Assembly (NCBI GenBank): GCA_016867815.1
Contig: VGIR01000027.1
Location: 1 to 35,776 of the forward strand
Length of the DNA stretch: 35,776 bases
Origin: a candidate division WOR-3 bacterium
GTDB lineage: Bacteria; Hydrothermota; Tepidihabitantia; Tepidihabitantales; Tepidihabitantaceae
Direction: 5' to 3'
Part shown: piece after piece, positions 1-6,906 of the stretch
Numbering within the stretch: the stretch's first letter is position 1
Layout: every line of letters starts with the position of its first letter
Notes under the pieces: generated by a model
Databases searched by the model: none
The model's input: the letters and a program-made list of their open reading frames with translations, nothing else
Told to the model about the DNA's origin: nothing
Program-made: the position numbers and the translations under genes

Positions 1-2
1 AG

Positions 3-176
3 GCGTACCTGGCGGCTGCGGTCATGAACCTCAAGTGCCTGGTGGCACACGGCGGCGGACGTCCGGCAGTGACGCAGGCCGCCCAACTGCTGCGGCGGGC
101 AGCCACGGCAGTCTACTCAGCTATCAAGACAGCGCTCTGGCGACCGTCCCGCGTCACATCCGTGCTCGCGGTCTGA
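3..176 (+). CDS. IS transposase, C-terminal fragment (cut by window edge)
   Basis: The reading frame enters from the left edge and ends at TGA 174-176, leaving 57 residues. It begins AYLAAAVMNLKCLVA, which matches the C-terminal AYLTAAVMNLKCLAA of the complete transposase at 31719-33125. In the complete protein this stretch follows the catalytic Glu region of a DDE transposase. The tails after it differ completely, so this is a related but distinct element and not a recent duplicate. An inverted-repeat end follows 20 bp after the stop. The rest of the gene lies outside the window, so intactness cannot be judged. Confidence 0.8.
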   Translation, partial: AYLAAAVMNLKCLVAHGGGRPAVTQAAQLLRRAATAVYSAIKTALWRPSRVTSVLAV

Positions 177-196
177 AATCACACCCCCAACAGTAG

Positions 197-211
197 TTTC
201 TCAACAGCCCC
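197..211. repeat. Terminal inverted repeat of the left-edge IS
   Basis: TTTCTCAACAGCCCC is identical, in the matching orientation, to the 15-bp end at 31698-31712 of the complete IS. It lies 20 bp past the stop of the transposase fragment, the same arrangement as in the full copy. It marks the right boundary of the partial element. Confidence 0.75.
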
Positions 212-552
212 ACAGTCACCATATTTCGACCTCCGTCAAGGCGGGATTGAATCCGACATCCATCGGAAGTAGGATACGCCTGGCTCCGGTCATGTCAAAT
301 CGGCGGGCGTCAGTCGTCATCGGACCCGAGATAGGAGCAAACTTCGACCGGCCCTTGGTGACCTGGTGTCTTGGTGGTGAAACTCCGTCCGGGACAGTCA
401 TCGTCGGGAGGAGGGGAGAAGTCGGAGTCGGGTTCGTACCTGGCCTCACCCTCAACCTTGGCCTCAACTTCTTCCAGCGCCTGCTTCATCTTCCTGATGA
501 AGTCGTCAGCGTGAATTCTCCGTGGAACTTGGGAGAGAGCCTGCCAGTGAGC
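212..552. other. Spacer without a supported gene
   Basis: No gene is convincing here. A minus-strand frame at 216-467 encodes 83 residues; its C-terminal half looks somewhat protein-like but has no recognisable family or ribosome binding site. Positions 354-390 carry a spacer word (TGTCTTGGTGGTG followed by ACTCCGTCC) that recurs at 12897-12938. From 541 the sequence grades into the 24-bp repeat array. Confidence 0.5.
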
Positions 553-864
553 CTACCGGAGAGCTGGGGAGAGTGCCTACCAGAGAGCTGGGGGAGGAAT
601 CTACCATAGAGCAGGGGGAGGAGTCTACCGGAGGACTGGGGGAGGAATCTGCCAGGGAGTAGGGGGAGGAATCTACCAGAGAGCAGGGGGAGGAGTCTAC
701 CAGAGAGTTGGGGGAGGAGCTTACCGGAGAGCAGGGGAGAGAGTCTACCAGAGAGCAGGGGGAAGAGCTTACTAGAGAGCAGGGGGAGGAGCTTGCCGGA
801 GAGTTGGGGAGAGAGTCTACCAGAGAGCTGGGGGGAGAGCCTACCGGAGAGCTGGGGGAAGCAT
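553..864. repeat. Minisatellite, 13 tandem units of 24 bp
   Basis: Thirteen head-to-tail units of exactly 24 bp follow each other with no insertion or deletion. The first half of the unit is close to CTACCRGAGAGC and the second half close to WGGGGGAGGAGY; a half unit precedes the array at 541-552. Most differences between units are transitions. Because 24 is a multiple of three, long frames stay open: 8-residue PESWGESL-like repeats on the plus strand and LSGRLLPQ-like repeats on the minus strand (frame 486-1379). Neither frame has a convincing ribosome binding site or a recognisable non-repeat domain, so the array is treated as non-coding. No unique spacers separate the units, which excludes a CRISPR. 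Confidence 0.9.
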
Positions 865-1032
865 CCCCCCAGGGGAGGAGTGGATAGCCCTCGTATTGCC
901 CCCGTATGGCTTTTACCGCGATTCTGGACTAGATATCCATCGGGATTGGGGCACTGCTGTATTCCGCCCGGAGTCAGGCCGAGAGCCGCAGCCGTTGTCC
1001 GGTTCGGCAGGCGGCAGGAACCCCGTACAGGG

Positions 1033-1308
1033 CCGGATGCCCTCCCGGATCCAGGGGGGGATGCTGGCCCGGATAGCGTCCCGGATTCCGGGAGGGGTGC
1101 CCCTCCTGGTTCCCCGGGGGATTCCGGCACGGGTCCGGGGAGAGGTCCACACCCGGATCCCCACTGGGATACGGGGAGAGTATCCCGCCCGGTACCGGGG
1201 TCGGATTCCCGGAGAGATGTCCTCCCGGATGCCGAGTGGTATCCCCGGACAGATGCCCAGCCAGATGGCTGGGGATATTCCCCAGGATATAGACGGAGAG
1301 TCTCGGGG
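1033..1308. repeat. Degenerate minisatellite, about 23 units of 12 bp
   Basis: Reading from 1033 in steps of 12 gives units such as CCGGATGCCCTC, CCGGATTCCGGG, TCGGATTCCCGG and ACAGATGCCCAG, with a consensus near CCGGATNCCSGG. Phase is kept to about 1308, then fades towards 1330; weaker units appear between 916 and 1032. It lies 170 bp downstream of the 24-bp array and its unit is exactly half as long. Several frames are open across it (896-1387 and 793-1440 plus, 486-1379 minus), as expected for a period divisible by three. No protein family is recognised. Confidence 0.8.
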
Positions 1309-1380
1309 AGGGAGTACCCCTCTACGACCCCCGGACGTGGAATGCGTGACTTGCGCGATGTCATTTGGGCTAGAAACACC

Positions 1381-2005
1381 TGTTTAGGGGCGTCTGAAGG
1401 TCATGTCTGGGCTGGTCGAGGGCCATTTGCTGCCGGTTAGAAGACCCACAACCAGTAGTATGGGCTGGGCGTCGGACCACAATTCTGCCGCCCACTCCTC
1501 GGCCCACAGGCCGCCTGGGGGGTAGCATCGGCAGACCTAGGAAGTCAAAGATCAGAAGCTAGAAGTCAAAAGCCAACGCGGTGAACATCGAGACGAGCAA
1601 CGTCGCGAACAACCGCTGGAGCAACGACTGGCTCGACTTCGCGAAGAACGCGCGGTACAGCAGAGGATTCAGGTTGAGGTTGAGGTCAAGGTTGAGGTCG
1701 GGATGAAGCGAAGGACACAGCTCAAGATACAAGCGATTACGCAACCGGTGATACTTCTGCCGATACTTCCCGACGTACTTCGCCGGGTGCTTCGCGAGAA
1801 CCAAGTGCGCGCAGCGCAAGTTTTAGATCAAACGCTCCGACGTGTTCAACATCGCGGCTCCGATCAGGCCGTAGCGCTGCCGCGGAAAGCGGGGACAGTC
1901 CCGCGGAGCGCCAACGTCGAACTTGGCGCGGTACAGTCCCCGTTTTCCGCCTTGCTCGGTCTGCAATGCGGGCGGGAATCCGCTGCCGGTTCCCGCCCGC
2001 GCGGG
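1381..2005. other. Long spacer with short-word repeats, no supported gene
   Basis: No gene, tRNA or rRNA is seen. Contents: (i) 1541-1578, an AGAAGT/AGAAGC word cluster ending in AAGCCAACGC, shared with 13946-13985; (ii) 1671-1700, five hexamers of AGGTTG type; (iii) a long hairpin at 1882-1950, listed separately. A minus-strand frame at 1559-1819 (86 residues) contains an LNLDLNLNLNP stretch made by the hexamers and merges into the word cluster at its C-terminus; it may be a decayed gene but is not recognisable. Confidence 0.55.
1882..1950. repeat. Large nested hairpin with GGGGAC-type arms
   Basis: The left arm GCGGAAAGCGGGGAC (1882-1896) pairs with GTCCCCGTTTTCCGC (1936-1950): 14 of 15 Watson-Crick pairs plus one G-U. 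Inside, GCGCCAA (1908-1914) pairs with TTGGCGC (1923-1929) around an 8-nt loop. The shape resembles REP-type palindromes. It ends 56 bp before the FBPase -35 box, so it could also terminate upstream transcription, although no clean U-run follows. Confidence 0.6.
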
Positions 2006-2034
2006 TTGACTGGCGGGCGGTATTGGTCTAATAT
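2006..2034 (+). promoter_or_regulatory. Sigma70-like promoter of the FBPase gene
   Basis: TTGACT (2006-2011), a 17-bp spacer and TAATAT (2029-2034). Start of transcription is predicted near 2041, giving a leader of about 18 nt that contains AAGGAGG (2048-2054) four bases before the TTG start at 2059. This is a normal leadered promoter, unlike several others in the window. Confidence 0.7.
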
Positions 2035-2058
2035 TCCCTACTTACCTAAGGAGGATCC

Positions 2059-3180
2059 TTGCCTAAGAACGCATCAGCAGTCACTAAGCAGAAGCCCGTG
2101 ACAGTCTCAGTCATCAAGGCCGATATCGGCGGCTATGTGGGCCATTCGGCATCGCACCCGGAAATCCTGGCTCTGGCTCGGAAGTGGCTCGCCAAGGCCA
2201 AGTCCGCGGGAACCATCGCCGATTTCCATGTCTCTGCCTGCGGCGACGACCTCGAGCTGGTGATGACTCACTGGATGGGGAATGATGCCAAGGTCATTCA
2301 CGGTCTGGCCTGGGACGTCTTCAGCAAGGGTACGGAGCTGGCCAAGAAGCTGAAGCTCTATGGCGCCGGGCAGGATATGCTGGCCGATGCTTTCTCCGGT
2401 AACGTGAAGGGCATGGGGCCGGGCGTGGCCGAGATGACCTTCGTGGAGCGGAGGAGCGAGCCGATCGTCGTCTTCTGCGGGGACAAGTGCGCTCCCGGGG
2501 CGTGGAACTTCCCGCTCTATAAGATGTTCGCCGACCCGTTCAACACCATCGGCCTGGTTATCGACCCGAGCATGCACGAGGGGTTCAAGTTCGAGGTGCA
2601 CGACATTCACGGCGGGCGGGATATCTTCCTGTCATGCCCGGAGGAGATGTACGACCTGCTCTGCCTCATCGGCTCGCCCGAGAACTACATCATCAAGAAC
2701 GTCTACACGAAGAAGGGTGAGATTGCCGCGGCGAGTTCGACCCAGAAGCTGGCCCTGATTGCCGGCAAGTACGTAGGCAAGGACGACCCGGTCTGCATCG
2801 TGCGCGGCCAGTCCGGGTTGCCGGCCATCGGCGAGATTCTCGAGCCGTTCTCGTTCCCGCACATCGTGTCGGGCTGGATGCGGGGCTCGCACTACGGTCC
2901 GCTGATGCCGGTGTCGGTGGCGCAGGCGACGCCGTCGCGGTTCGACGGGCCGCCGCGGGTGATCGCGCTCGGGTTCCAGGTGAACGACGGAGCGCTGGTC
3001 GGGCCGCGGGACATGTTCGACGACCCGTCGTTCGACCTTGCCCGGCAGCAGGCGAACGAGATCGGGGAGATGCTGCGCCGCCACGGGCCGTTCGAGCCGC
3101 ACCGGCTGGGCCTGAAGGACATGGAGTACACCACCCTGCCGCAGGTGCTCGACAAGCTGGTCGGAAAGTCGAAGAAGTAG
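2059..3180 (+). CDS. fbp: Class V fructose-1,6-bisphosphate aldolase/phosphatase
   Basis: Archaeal-type bifunctional enzyme of 373 residues that condenses triose phosphates to fructose 1,6-bisphosphate and dephosphorylates it to fructose 6-phosphate, the committed step of gluconeogenesis. Family signatures seen in order: IKADIGGYVGHSASHPEIL (metal/phosphate region), GMGPGVAEM, DPFNTIGLVIDP, QSGLPAIGE, and SGWMRGSHYGPLMPVS followed by RFDGPPRVIALGFQ. The Tyr-x-x-Lys pair that carries the aldolase Schiff-base lysine is present as Tyr210 and Lys213 (ENYIIKN), so both activities are expected. The TTG start is fixed by AAGGAGG four bases upstream and by the N-terminus just ahead of the conserved domain. 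In the family, this enzyme is typical of archaea and deep or thermophilic autotrophic and gluconeogenic bacteria. It is monocistronic with its own promoter. Confidence 0.93.
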   Translation: MPKNASAVTKQKPVTVSVIKADIGGYVGHSASHPEILALARKWLAKAKSAGTIADFHVSACGDDLELVMTHWMGNDAKVIHGLAWDVFSKGTELAKKLKLYGAGQDMLADAFSGNVKGMGPGVAEMTFVERRSEPIVVFCGDKCAPGAWNFPLYKMFADPFNTIGLVIDPSMHEGFKFEVHDIHGGRDIFLSCPEEMYDLLCLIGSPENYIIKNVYTKKGEIAAASSTQKLALIAGKYVGKDDPVCIVRGQSGLPAIGEILEPFSFPHIVSGWMRGSHYGPLMPVSVAQATPSRFDGPPRVIALGFQVNDGALVGPRDMFDDPSFDLARQQANEIGEMLRRHGPFEPHRLGLKDMEYTTLPQVLDKLVGKSKK

Positions 3181-3301
3181 CGGGTCCGGGAACAGGCCCG
3201 AGTCGAGTTCGGTAGACCGGTCCGAGGCGGAGATGCAACCGTGCGTCAGTTCGCACTGTCTGTATCGTATGACGGGCGCAGCGAACCCGAAAGGAGAGCC
3301 T

Positions 3302-3364
3302 GTGACGCTCGACCTGCCGTTACCCTGCAATCCCCATTCCGTGGAAGGCGCTGAACGTGAGTAG
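3302..3364 (+). CDS. Possible 20-residue leader peptide ahead of moxR
   Basis: AAAGGAGAG (3290-3298) lies 3 nt before a GTG at 3302, the best Shine-Dalgarno in this gap. The frame runs 20 codons (MTLDLPLPCNPHSVEGAERE) to TAG 3362-3364, overlapping the GTG start of the MoxR gene at 3357 in another frame. The MoxR start has no Shine-Dalgarno of its own, so termination-reinitiation coupling is plausible. Conservation of the peptide is unknown; it may only be a translational primer. Confidence 0.35.
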   Translation: MTLDLPLPCNPHSVEGAERE

Positions 3365-4352
3365 CGTGCGGTCGCAAGGCGACGTCGAGGCGGTCCGGCG
3401 GCTGGGCGAAGCCCGGGCCCGGATCGAGCAGGAAGTGGCCAAGGTGATAGTCGGGCAGAAGGAAGTAGTCGAGCAGGTGCTCACCTGTCTGCTGGCGCAC
3501 GGTCACGCGCTGCTCATCGGCGTGCCCGGTCTGGCCAAGACGATGCTCGTGAACACCCTCGCCCGGGTCCTCGACCTGTCGTTCAACCGGGTGCAGTTTA
3601 CGCCCGACCTGATGCCTTCGGACATAACCGGCACCGAGATAATCGAGGAGGACGCGACCACCCGGCGCCGGGGTTTCCGGTTCGTCGAGGGTCCGGTGTT
3701 CGCCAACGTGGTGCTGGCCGACGAGATAAACCGGACACCACCCAAGACCCAGGCGGCCCTGCTGCAGGCTATGCAGGAGTACAACGTGACGGTGGCCGGC
3801 CGGACCTACGCGCTGCCCACACCTTTCTTCGTGCTCGCGACGCAGAATCCGATTGAACTCGAAGGCACGTATCCCCTGCCCGAAGCCCAGCTCGACCGCT
3901 TCATGTTCTCGGTCTTCGTGGACTACCCGAGCCCGGATGAGGAGATGGAGATAGTCAAGAGTACGACCTCGGCGTACGTACCGGACCTGGCCCGCGTGCT
4001 GACGGCCGCGGAGATTTCCGAACTGCAGGGGCTGGTTCGCCGCGTACCGGTCGCGGACGAGGTCATTGCCTATGCTGTCCGGTTGGCCGGCGCGACCAGG
4101 CCGACGGGCGAGACCAGCCCGAAGTTCGTCCGGGACTGGGTGAGTTGGGGCGCGGGGCCGCGCGCCTCGCAGTACCTGATCCTCGGGGCCAAGACCCGCG
4201 CAATGCTGGCCGGGCGCTACACGCCGGCCAGCGATGACGTGCGCGCGGTGGCGCGGCCCGTGCTTCGCCATCGCATCGTCACCAACTTCGCGGCGGAAGC
4301 CGAGAACGTGAAGCCGGATGCCATTGTCCGCAGGCTGGTGGAGGAGCTGTGA
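3357..4352 (+). CDS. MoxR-family AAA+ ATPase
   Basis: A 331-residue AAA+ chaperone-like ATPase of the MoxR/RavA branch, thought to remodel or activate partner proteins, often with a VWA-domain protein. Walker A is GVPGLAKT (about residues 55-62), Walker B VVLADEINR, followed by TPPKTQAALLQAMQE, sensor 1 in VLATQNPIELEGTYPLPEAQLDRF and the C-terminal lid. Length is normal for the family. Usual partners (DUF58 and VWA proteins) are not adjacent; instead the gene overlaps the YceD gene by 4 bp (GTGA), implying co-translation. GTG 3357 is the only good start in frame before a stop at 3303. Confidence 0.9.
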   Translation: MSSVRSQGDVEAVRRLGEARARIEQEVAKVIVGQKEVVEQVLTCLLAHGHALLIGVPGLAKTMLVNTLARVLDLSFNRVQFTPDLMPSDITGTEIIEEDATTRRRGFRFVEGPVFANVVLADEINRTPPKTQAALLQAMQEYNVTVAGRTYALPTPFFVLATQNPIELEGTYPLPEAQLDRFMFSVFVDYPSPDEEMEIVKSTTSAYVPDLARVLTAAEISELQGLVRRVPVADEVIAYAVRLAGATRPTGETSPKFVRDWVSWGAGPRASQYLILGAKTRAMLAGRYTPASDDVRAVARPVLRHRIVTNFAAEAENVKPDAIVRRLVEEL

Positions 4353-4879
4353 AGAACCCCTTGAACATACCGCTGGCCTCGCTCAAGCAGGGCGAGAACA
4401 AGCTGAACTTCGAGCTGCAGCCGCATGACCTCGACCTGCAGCTGCGCGAGGTCGCCGAGAACCCGTCATTCGAGTTCATTGTCGGGCCGGTCGCGGTCGC
4501 ACTGGCGATAACCCGCAGCGGCCTGCGGCTGATGGTGAGCGGCTCGGTGTCGTATCGCGCGAAGCTCGAGTGCTCGATGTGCGCGTGCGAGTACGAGTGG
4601 GACTTCTGTGAGCCGTTGACCGCCGAGTTCCTGAGCTGCGATGAAGAGGTGGAGGAGCCGGGCCGACGGCGTGAGTGCGATGACCAGGGAGGGCTGCACG
4701 GCAACTGGCTTGACCTCATGCCCATGGTGCACGATGCAATCCACCTGGCGGTTCCCATTGCGCCCCGGTGCCGGCCCGATTGCCGGGGGCTGTGTCCCGA
4801 CTGCGGTGCGGACCTGAACCAGGGCCAGTGTGGTTGCGCGCTCGTAGCCGCGTCGAAGACCGTGCCCGGGTTGCCCTGA
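4349..4879 (+). CDS. yceD: YceD/DUF177 family protein
   Basis: A 176-residue member of the DUF177 family, linked in other bacteria to 23S rRNA accumulation and normally encoded just upstream of rpmF (ribosomal protein L32). Seen: a central Cys motif (LECSMCACEYEWDF), the acidic middle, and the diagnostic C-terminus with VHDAIHLAVPIAPRCRPDC, RGLCPDCGADLN and a final CGC, a likely metal-binding Cys cluster. The GTG start overlaps the stop of the MoxR gene. No L32-like frame follows in 4880-5042, so the classical yceD-rpmF pair is broken here. 4880-5042 holds only a spacer word (about 4946-4976) and the next promoter. Confidence 0.85.
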   Translation: MKNPLNIPLASLKQGENKLNFELQPHDLDLQLREVAENPSFEFIVGPVAVALAITRSGLRLMVSGSVSYRAKLECSMCACEYEWDFCEPLTAEFLSCDEEVEEPGRRRECDDQGGLHGNWLDLMPMVHDAIHLAVPIAPRCRPDCRGLCPDCGADLNQGQCGCALVAASKTVPGLP

Positions 4880-5006
4880 ACCCGACATTGGAGCCACAAG
4901 AGCACGATGGACAGGAAGCGAACGGGTTCGGGTTGCCAACCTCCGTTTCACTCCGTCTTCGTCTCTTCGTCACCGTCGATCTCGGTTCTGGCGGGCCGCG
5001 TGTGAG

Positions 5007-5036
5007 TTGACAAGAGGACGTTCGCGGAGATACTGA
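5007..5036 (+). promoter_or_regulatory. Promoter predicted to give a leaderless mRNA
   Basis: TTGACA (5007-5012), an 18-bp spacer and TACTGA (5031-5036). The GTG start at 5043 is 6 nt past the -10 box, where transcription should begin, and no Shine-Dalgarno precedes it. Confidence 0.5.
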
Positions 5037-5042
5037 TACACA

Positions 5043-5510
5043 GTGAACATCGATCTTTCCAAGTACATGCGCGACGACGATGAGAAGAAGCCCCAGTCGA
5101 CCGTAAGGGAGTTAATTCTCTTCAACCGCTGGGGCAAGGCCACGCTGCGCCTGCGCGACAAAGTGATATACGACTACAAGGGCAGGGCGCGCGGGTTCGT
5201 GGTGGGAACGACGGTCTATGATGTCCGCGGCGAGCACCGGGGTTTCTGGCGGAGTCTCCTCATGTCGGACCGGATGCACCGAGTCATCGGCTACGCGTAT
5301 GGGGCGAGCATCCAGGGCCTGGTCCTGCCGCCGGTCGAGTTCCCTCCTCTCGTCTACCGCGACGACCCGCCGCCGCCGCTGCCGGAAGGGCTGACTGACC
5401 TGGAGTGCCCGCCGTTTGTCGCGGTCTGGTCGATGATGCAGTTCGAGAACCTGCTGCCCAATTTCGACGAAGAAGAGGAGAAGCGGGTGGTGGAGGACGA
5501 GGAACTTTGA
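5043..5510 (+). CDS. Conserved-looking protein of unknown function, 155 aa
   Basis: Family not recognised with confidence. It is a soluble protein with a charged N-terminus (MNIDLSKYMRDDDEKK), then a strand-rich core of repeated beta-hairpin-like segments (WGKATLRLRDKVIYDYKGR, VGTTVYDVRGEHRGFW, MHRVIGYAYGASIQG), a Pro-rich linker (DDPPPPLPEG) and a very acidic tail (NFDEEEEKRVVEDEEL). The spaced Y-D-x-x-G units recall small beta-flower-type domains, but that is only a shape similarity. No signal peptide or membrane segment. It is transcribed alone from the promoter at 5007-5036. The GTG start fits a leaderless transcript. Confidence 0.65.
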   Translation: MNIDLSKYMRDDDEKKPQSTVRELILFNRWGKATLRLRDKVIYDYKGRARGFVVGTTVYDVRGEHRGFWRSLLMSDRMHRVIGYAYGASIQGLVLPPVEFPPLVYRDDPPPPLPEGLTDLECPPFVAVWSMMQFENLLPNFDEEEEKRVVEDEEL

Positions 5511-5658
5511 AGCGCCGCGCGCGTGACCTGCGGCGCAGACCGCCGGAAAGAGCCGGGGACTTTTAATCGAAGCAGTACGCGTCTGCCTTGCGGGCAGTCG
5601 CCAAGTGGTCGAGCGTCCGCAAAGGAAACGGGTGATCGGTAGCGTGCGAGGAGGCACT

Positions 5659-6138
5659 ATGTTCAGAGTGACTGCACTGTGTCTGGCGCTGGGTTTTCTG
5701 GTGGTGGCCGGGATCGGCTGCATGAAGTGCGGCCAGGGCGTGTCGCAGAAGATCGCCGAGAAGGCGATTGAGGGCGCAGTCGAGAAAGCGACCGGCGGCA
5801 AGGCGAACATTGACGTCGGCAGCAACGTCGACTTGTCCGGGCTGCCGGAGTTCCTGCGCTATCCGGGCGCAGTCGCCAAGTCCCGCTGGGCGATGAGCAA
5901 CGAGGGCACCACCGGCACTGCGTATTCGTTCGAGATCCCGGATCCGACCGCGGCCGTGGTCGACTTCTACAAGAAGGCTCTGGCCGGGTGGAAGAACGCT
6001 TCGACCATGGAGAATGACGAGGCGACCGTGCTTGTCTACAGCACGGAGGACGAGAAGCAGAGCGCGGCGGTTACGGTCGGCAAGGACAAGGAGTCGGGCA
6101 AGACGCTGCTGACCCTGCTCTACACTAAGAAAGACTAG
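5659..6138 (+). CDS. Small predicted lipoprotein or secreted protein, 159 aa
   Basis: Start chosen at ATG 5659 because CGAGGAGG (5647-5654) lies 4 nt upstream; a longer frame to 5605 has no such site. The N-terminus is a signal sequence (MFRVTALCLALGFLVVAGIG) followed by Cys21, consistent with lipid attachment although the -3 residue is not ideal. After a Lys/Ala-rich stretch the mature part has SGLPEFLRYPGAVAKS and DPTAAVVDFYKKALAGW, a pattern seen in small periplasmic proteins in which a helix packs on a sheet. No function can be assigned. It is followed directly by a strong hairpin, so it ends its transcription unit. Confidence 0.7.
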   Translation: MFRVTALCLALGFLVVAGIGCMKCGQGVSQKIAEKAIEGAVEKATGGKANIDVGSNVDLSGLPEFLRYPGAVAKSRWAMSNEGTTGTAYSFEIPDPTAAVVDFYKKALAGWKNASTMENDEATVLVYSTEDEKQSAAVTVGKDKESGKTLLTLLYTKKD

Positions 6139-6154
6139 CTCGCGCTGGTGTCAA

Positions 6155-6182
6155 GGCGGCAGGCCGGGAGCGGCCTGCCGCC
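6155..6182 (+). terminator. Rho-independent-like terminator
   Basis: GGCGGCAGGCC (6155-6165) and GGCCTGCCGCC (6172-6182) form a perfect 11-bp GC-rich stem with a 6-nt loop, followed by TGCTTGTTTGG. It lies 17 bp after the lipoprotein gene. The T-tract is interrupted, so efficiency is uncertain. Confidence 0.65.
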
Positions 6183-6324
6183 TGCTTGTTTGGCGACTTC
6201 ATCAGCCGCATCTGAAGCTGCGCCGACGCGGAAGACGCGAAGCGAGTTGGTCAGGAATGCACCTGCCCGTTTCACGTCGGTTGCGTCTTCCAGTTGCCTT
6301 TGGGTTGCGGGCGCCCGAGGCGGC

Positions 6325-6352
6325 TTGACTACCGGGACGGCGCGCCTATAAT
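6325..6352 (+). promoter_or_regulatory. Consensus promoter, leaderless start predicted
   Basis: TTGACT (6325-6330), a 16-bp spacer and a perfect TATAAT (6347-6352). ATG 6361 lies 8 nt past the -10 box, at or next to the expected transcription start, with no room for a Shine-Dalgarno. It should drive the ferredoxin-SppA-BFD run that follows. Confidence 0.7.
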
Positions 6353-6360
6353 CGGCCTCC

Positions 6361-6906
6361 ATGCCCAGAACACCTGCGAGAGATAGACCAGTGCCTTCTA
6401 CGCACCGGCGAACCGGAGTGCTGTCGCAGATGGAACTGGCCGCGACGGTGGCCGAGCCGACCAAGGAACGGCTGGAGGCAGGGCCGGTGGTGATGGTGGA
6501 GTGCATTGAGAACATCCCCTGCAACCCCTGCGCCTACGCCTGCCCGCGCAAGGCGATTACCATCGAAGGTGAACTGACCGACACTCCCCAGGTGGATTTC
6601 TCCAAGTGCAATGGCTGCACTCTCTGTATTGCCAAGTGCCCGGGGCTGGCGATATTCGTCGTGCACAAGAACTTCTCGACGACCGAAGCGGCAGTGACCA
6701 TTCCATACGAACTGCTGCCCCGGCCCGAGGCGGGCGCGAGGGTCGAGTGTCTTGACCGCGCCGGCCGAACGGTGGGCAAGGGCAGGGTAGTGAAGGTGCT
6801 TGACAGCAAGGCTTTGAACCGCTGCGCAGTAGTTACCGTGGCCGTGCCGAAACGCTTCTGGAATACGGTGCGCAGCATCCGGGTCGGGCGAAGGGGGAAG
6901 GGATGA
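6361..6906 (+). CDS. Two-cluster 4Fe-4S ferredoxin-like subunit
   Basis: A 181-residue electron-transfer protein with two Cys motifs: C-x5-C-x2-C-x3-CP in CIENIPCNPCAYACP and C-x2-C-x2-C-x3-CP in CNGCTLCIAKCP, enough for two [4Fe-4S] clusters. The C-terminal half (about 100 residues) is a beta-rich domain ending in VPKRFWNTVRSIRVG. Proteins of this layout accompany the BFD [2Fe-2S] and DAO-family flavoprotein subunits of multi-subunit amino-acid dehydrogenases; both occur 2-4 kb downstream. The leaderless ATG is used as start; an internal ATG at residue 24 (MELAATVAEP, after a GGAG) is an alternative. It overlaps the SppA gene by 4 bp (ATGA). Confidence 0.82.
   Translation: MPRTPARDRPVPSTHRRTGVLSQMELAATVAEPTKERLEAGPVVMVECIENIPCNPCAYACPRKAITIEGELTDTPQVDFSKCNGCTLCIAKCPGLAIFVVHKNFSTTEAAVTIPYELLPRPEAGARVECLDRAGRTVGKGRVVKVLDSKALNRCAVVTVAVPKRFWNTVRSIRVGRRGKG

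Noticed and set aside
553-864. CRISPR array
   Set aside because: Units are contiguous 24-mers with no unique spacers, and no cas gene is near.
486-1379. 297-residue minus-strand frame across both minisatellites
   Set aside because: It is open because the repeat periods are multiples of three; plus-strand frames are equally open, there is no Shine-Dalgarno and no non-repeat domain. Kept as repeat, with the coding option noted.
1559-1819. 86-residue minus-strand frame
   Set aside because: Its LN repeats come from AGGTTG hexamers and its end from the AGAAGTC words; no start signal or family. Possibly a relic, not listed as a gene.
1381-2058. tRNA, riboswitch or other RNA gene in the long spacer
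   Set aside because: No tRNA-like cloverleaf or known riboswitch core was seen; only the palindrome at 1882-1950.
3246-4271. 341-residue minus-strand frame opposite moxR
   Set aside because: Antisense shadow; the plus strand has Walker A, Walker B and sensor motifs.
4880-5042. Ribosomal protein L32 gene (rpmF) expected after yceD
   Set aside because: All short frames were read; none has the basic N-terminus or zinc Cys of L32.
6139-6360. Antisense protein-like frame between the lipoprotein and ferredoxin genes
   Set aside because: The minus-strand frame (about 75 residues after an internal Met) runs through the terminator hairpin and has no Shine-Dalgarno or family; weak protein-like look only.
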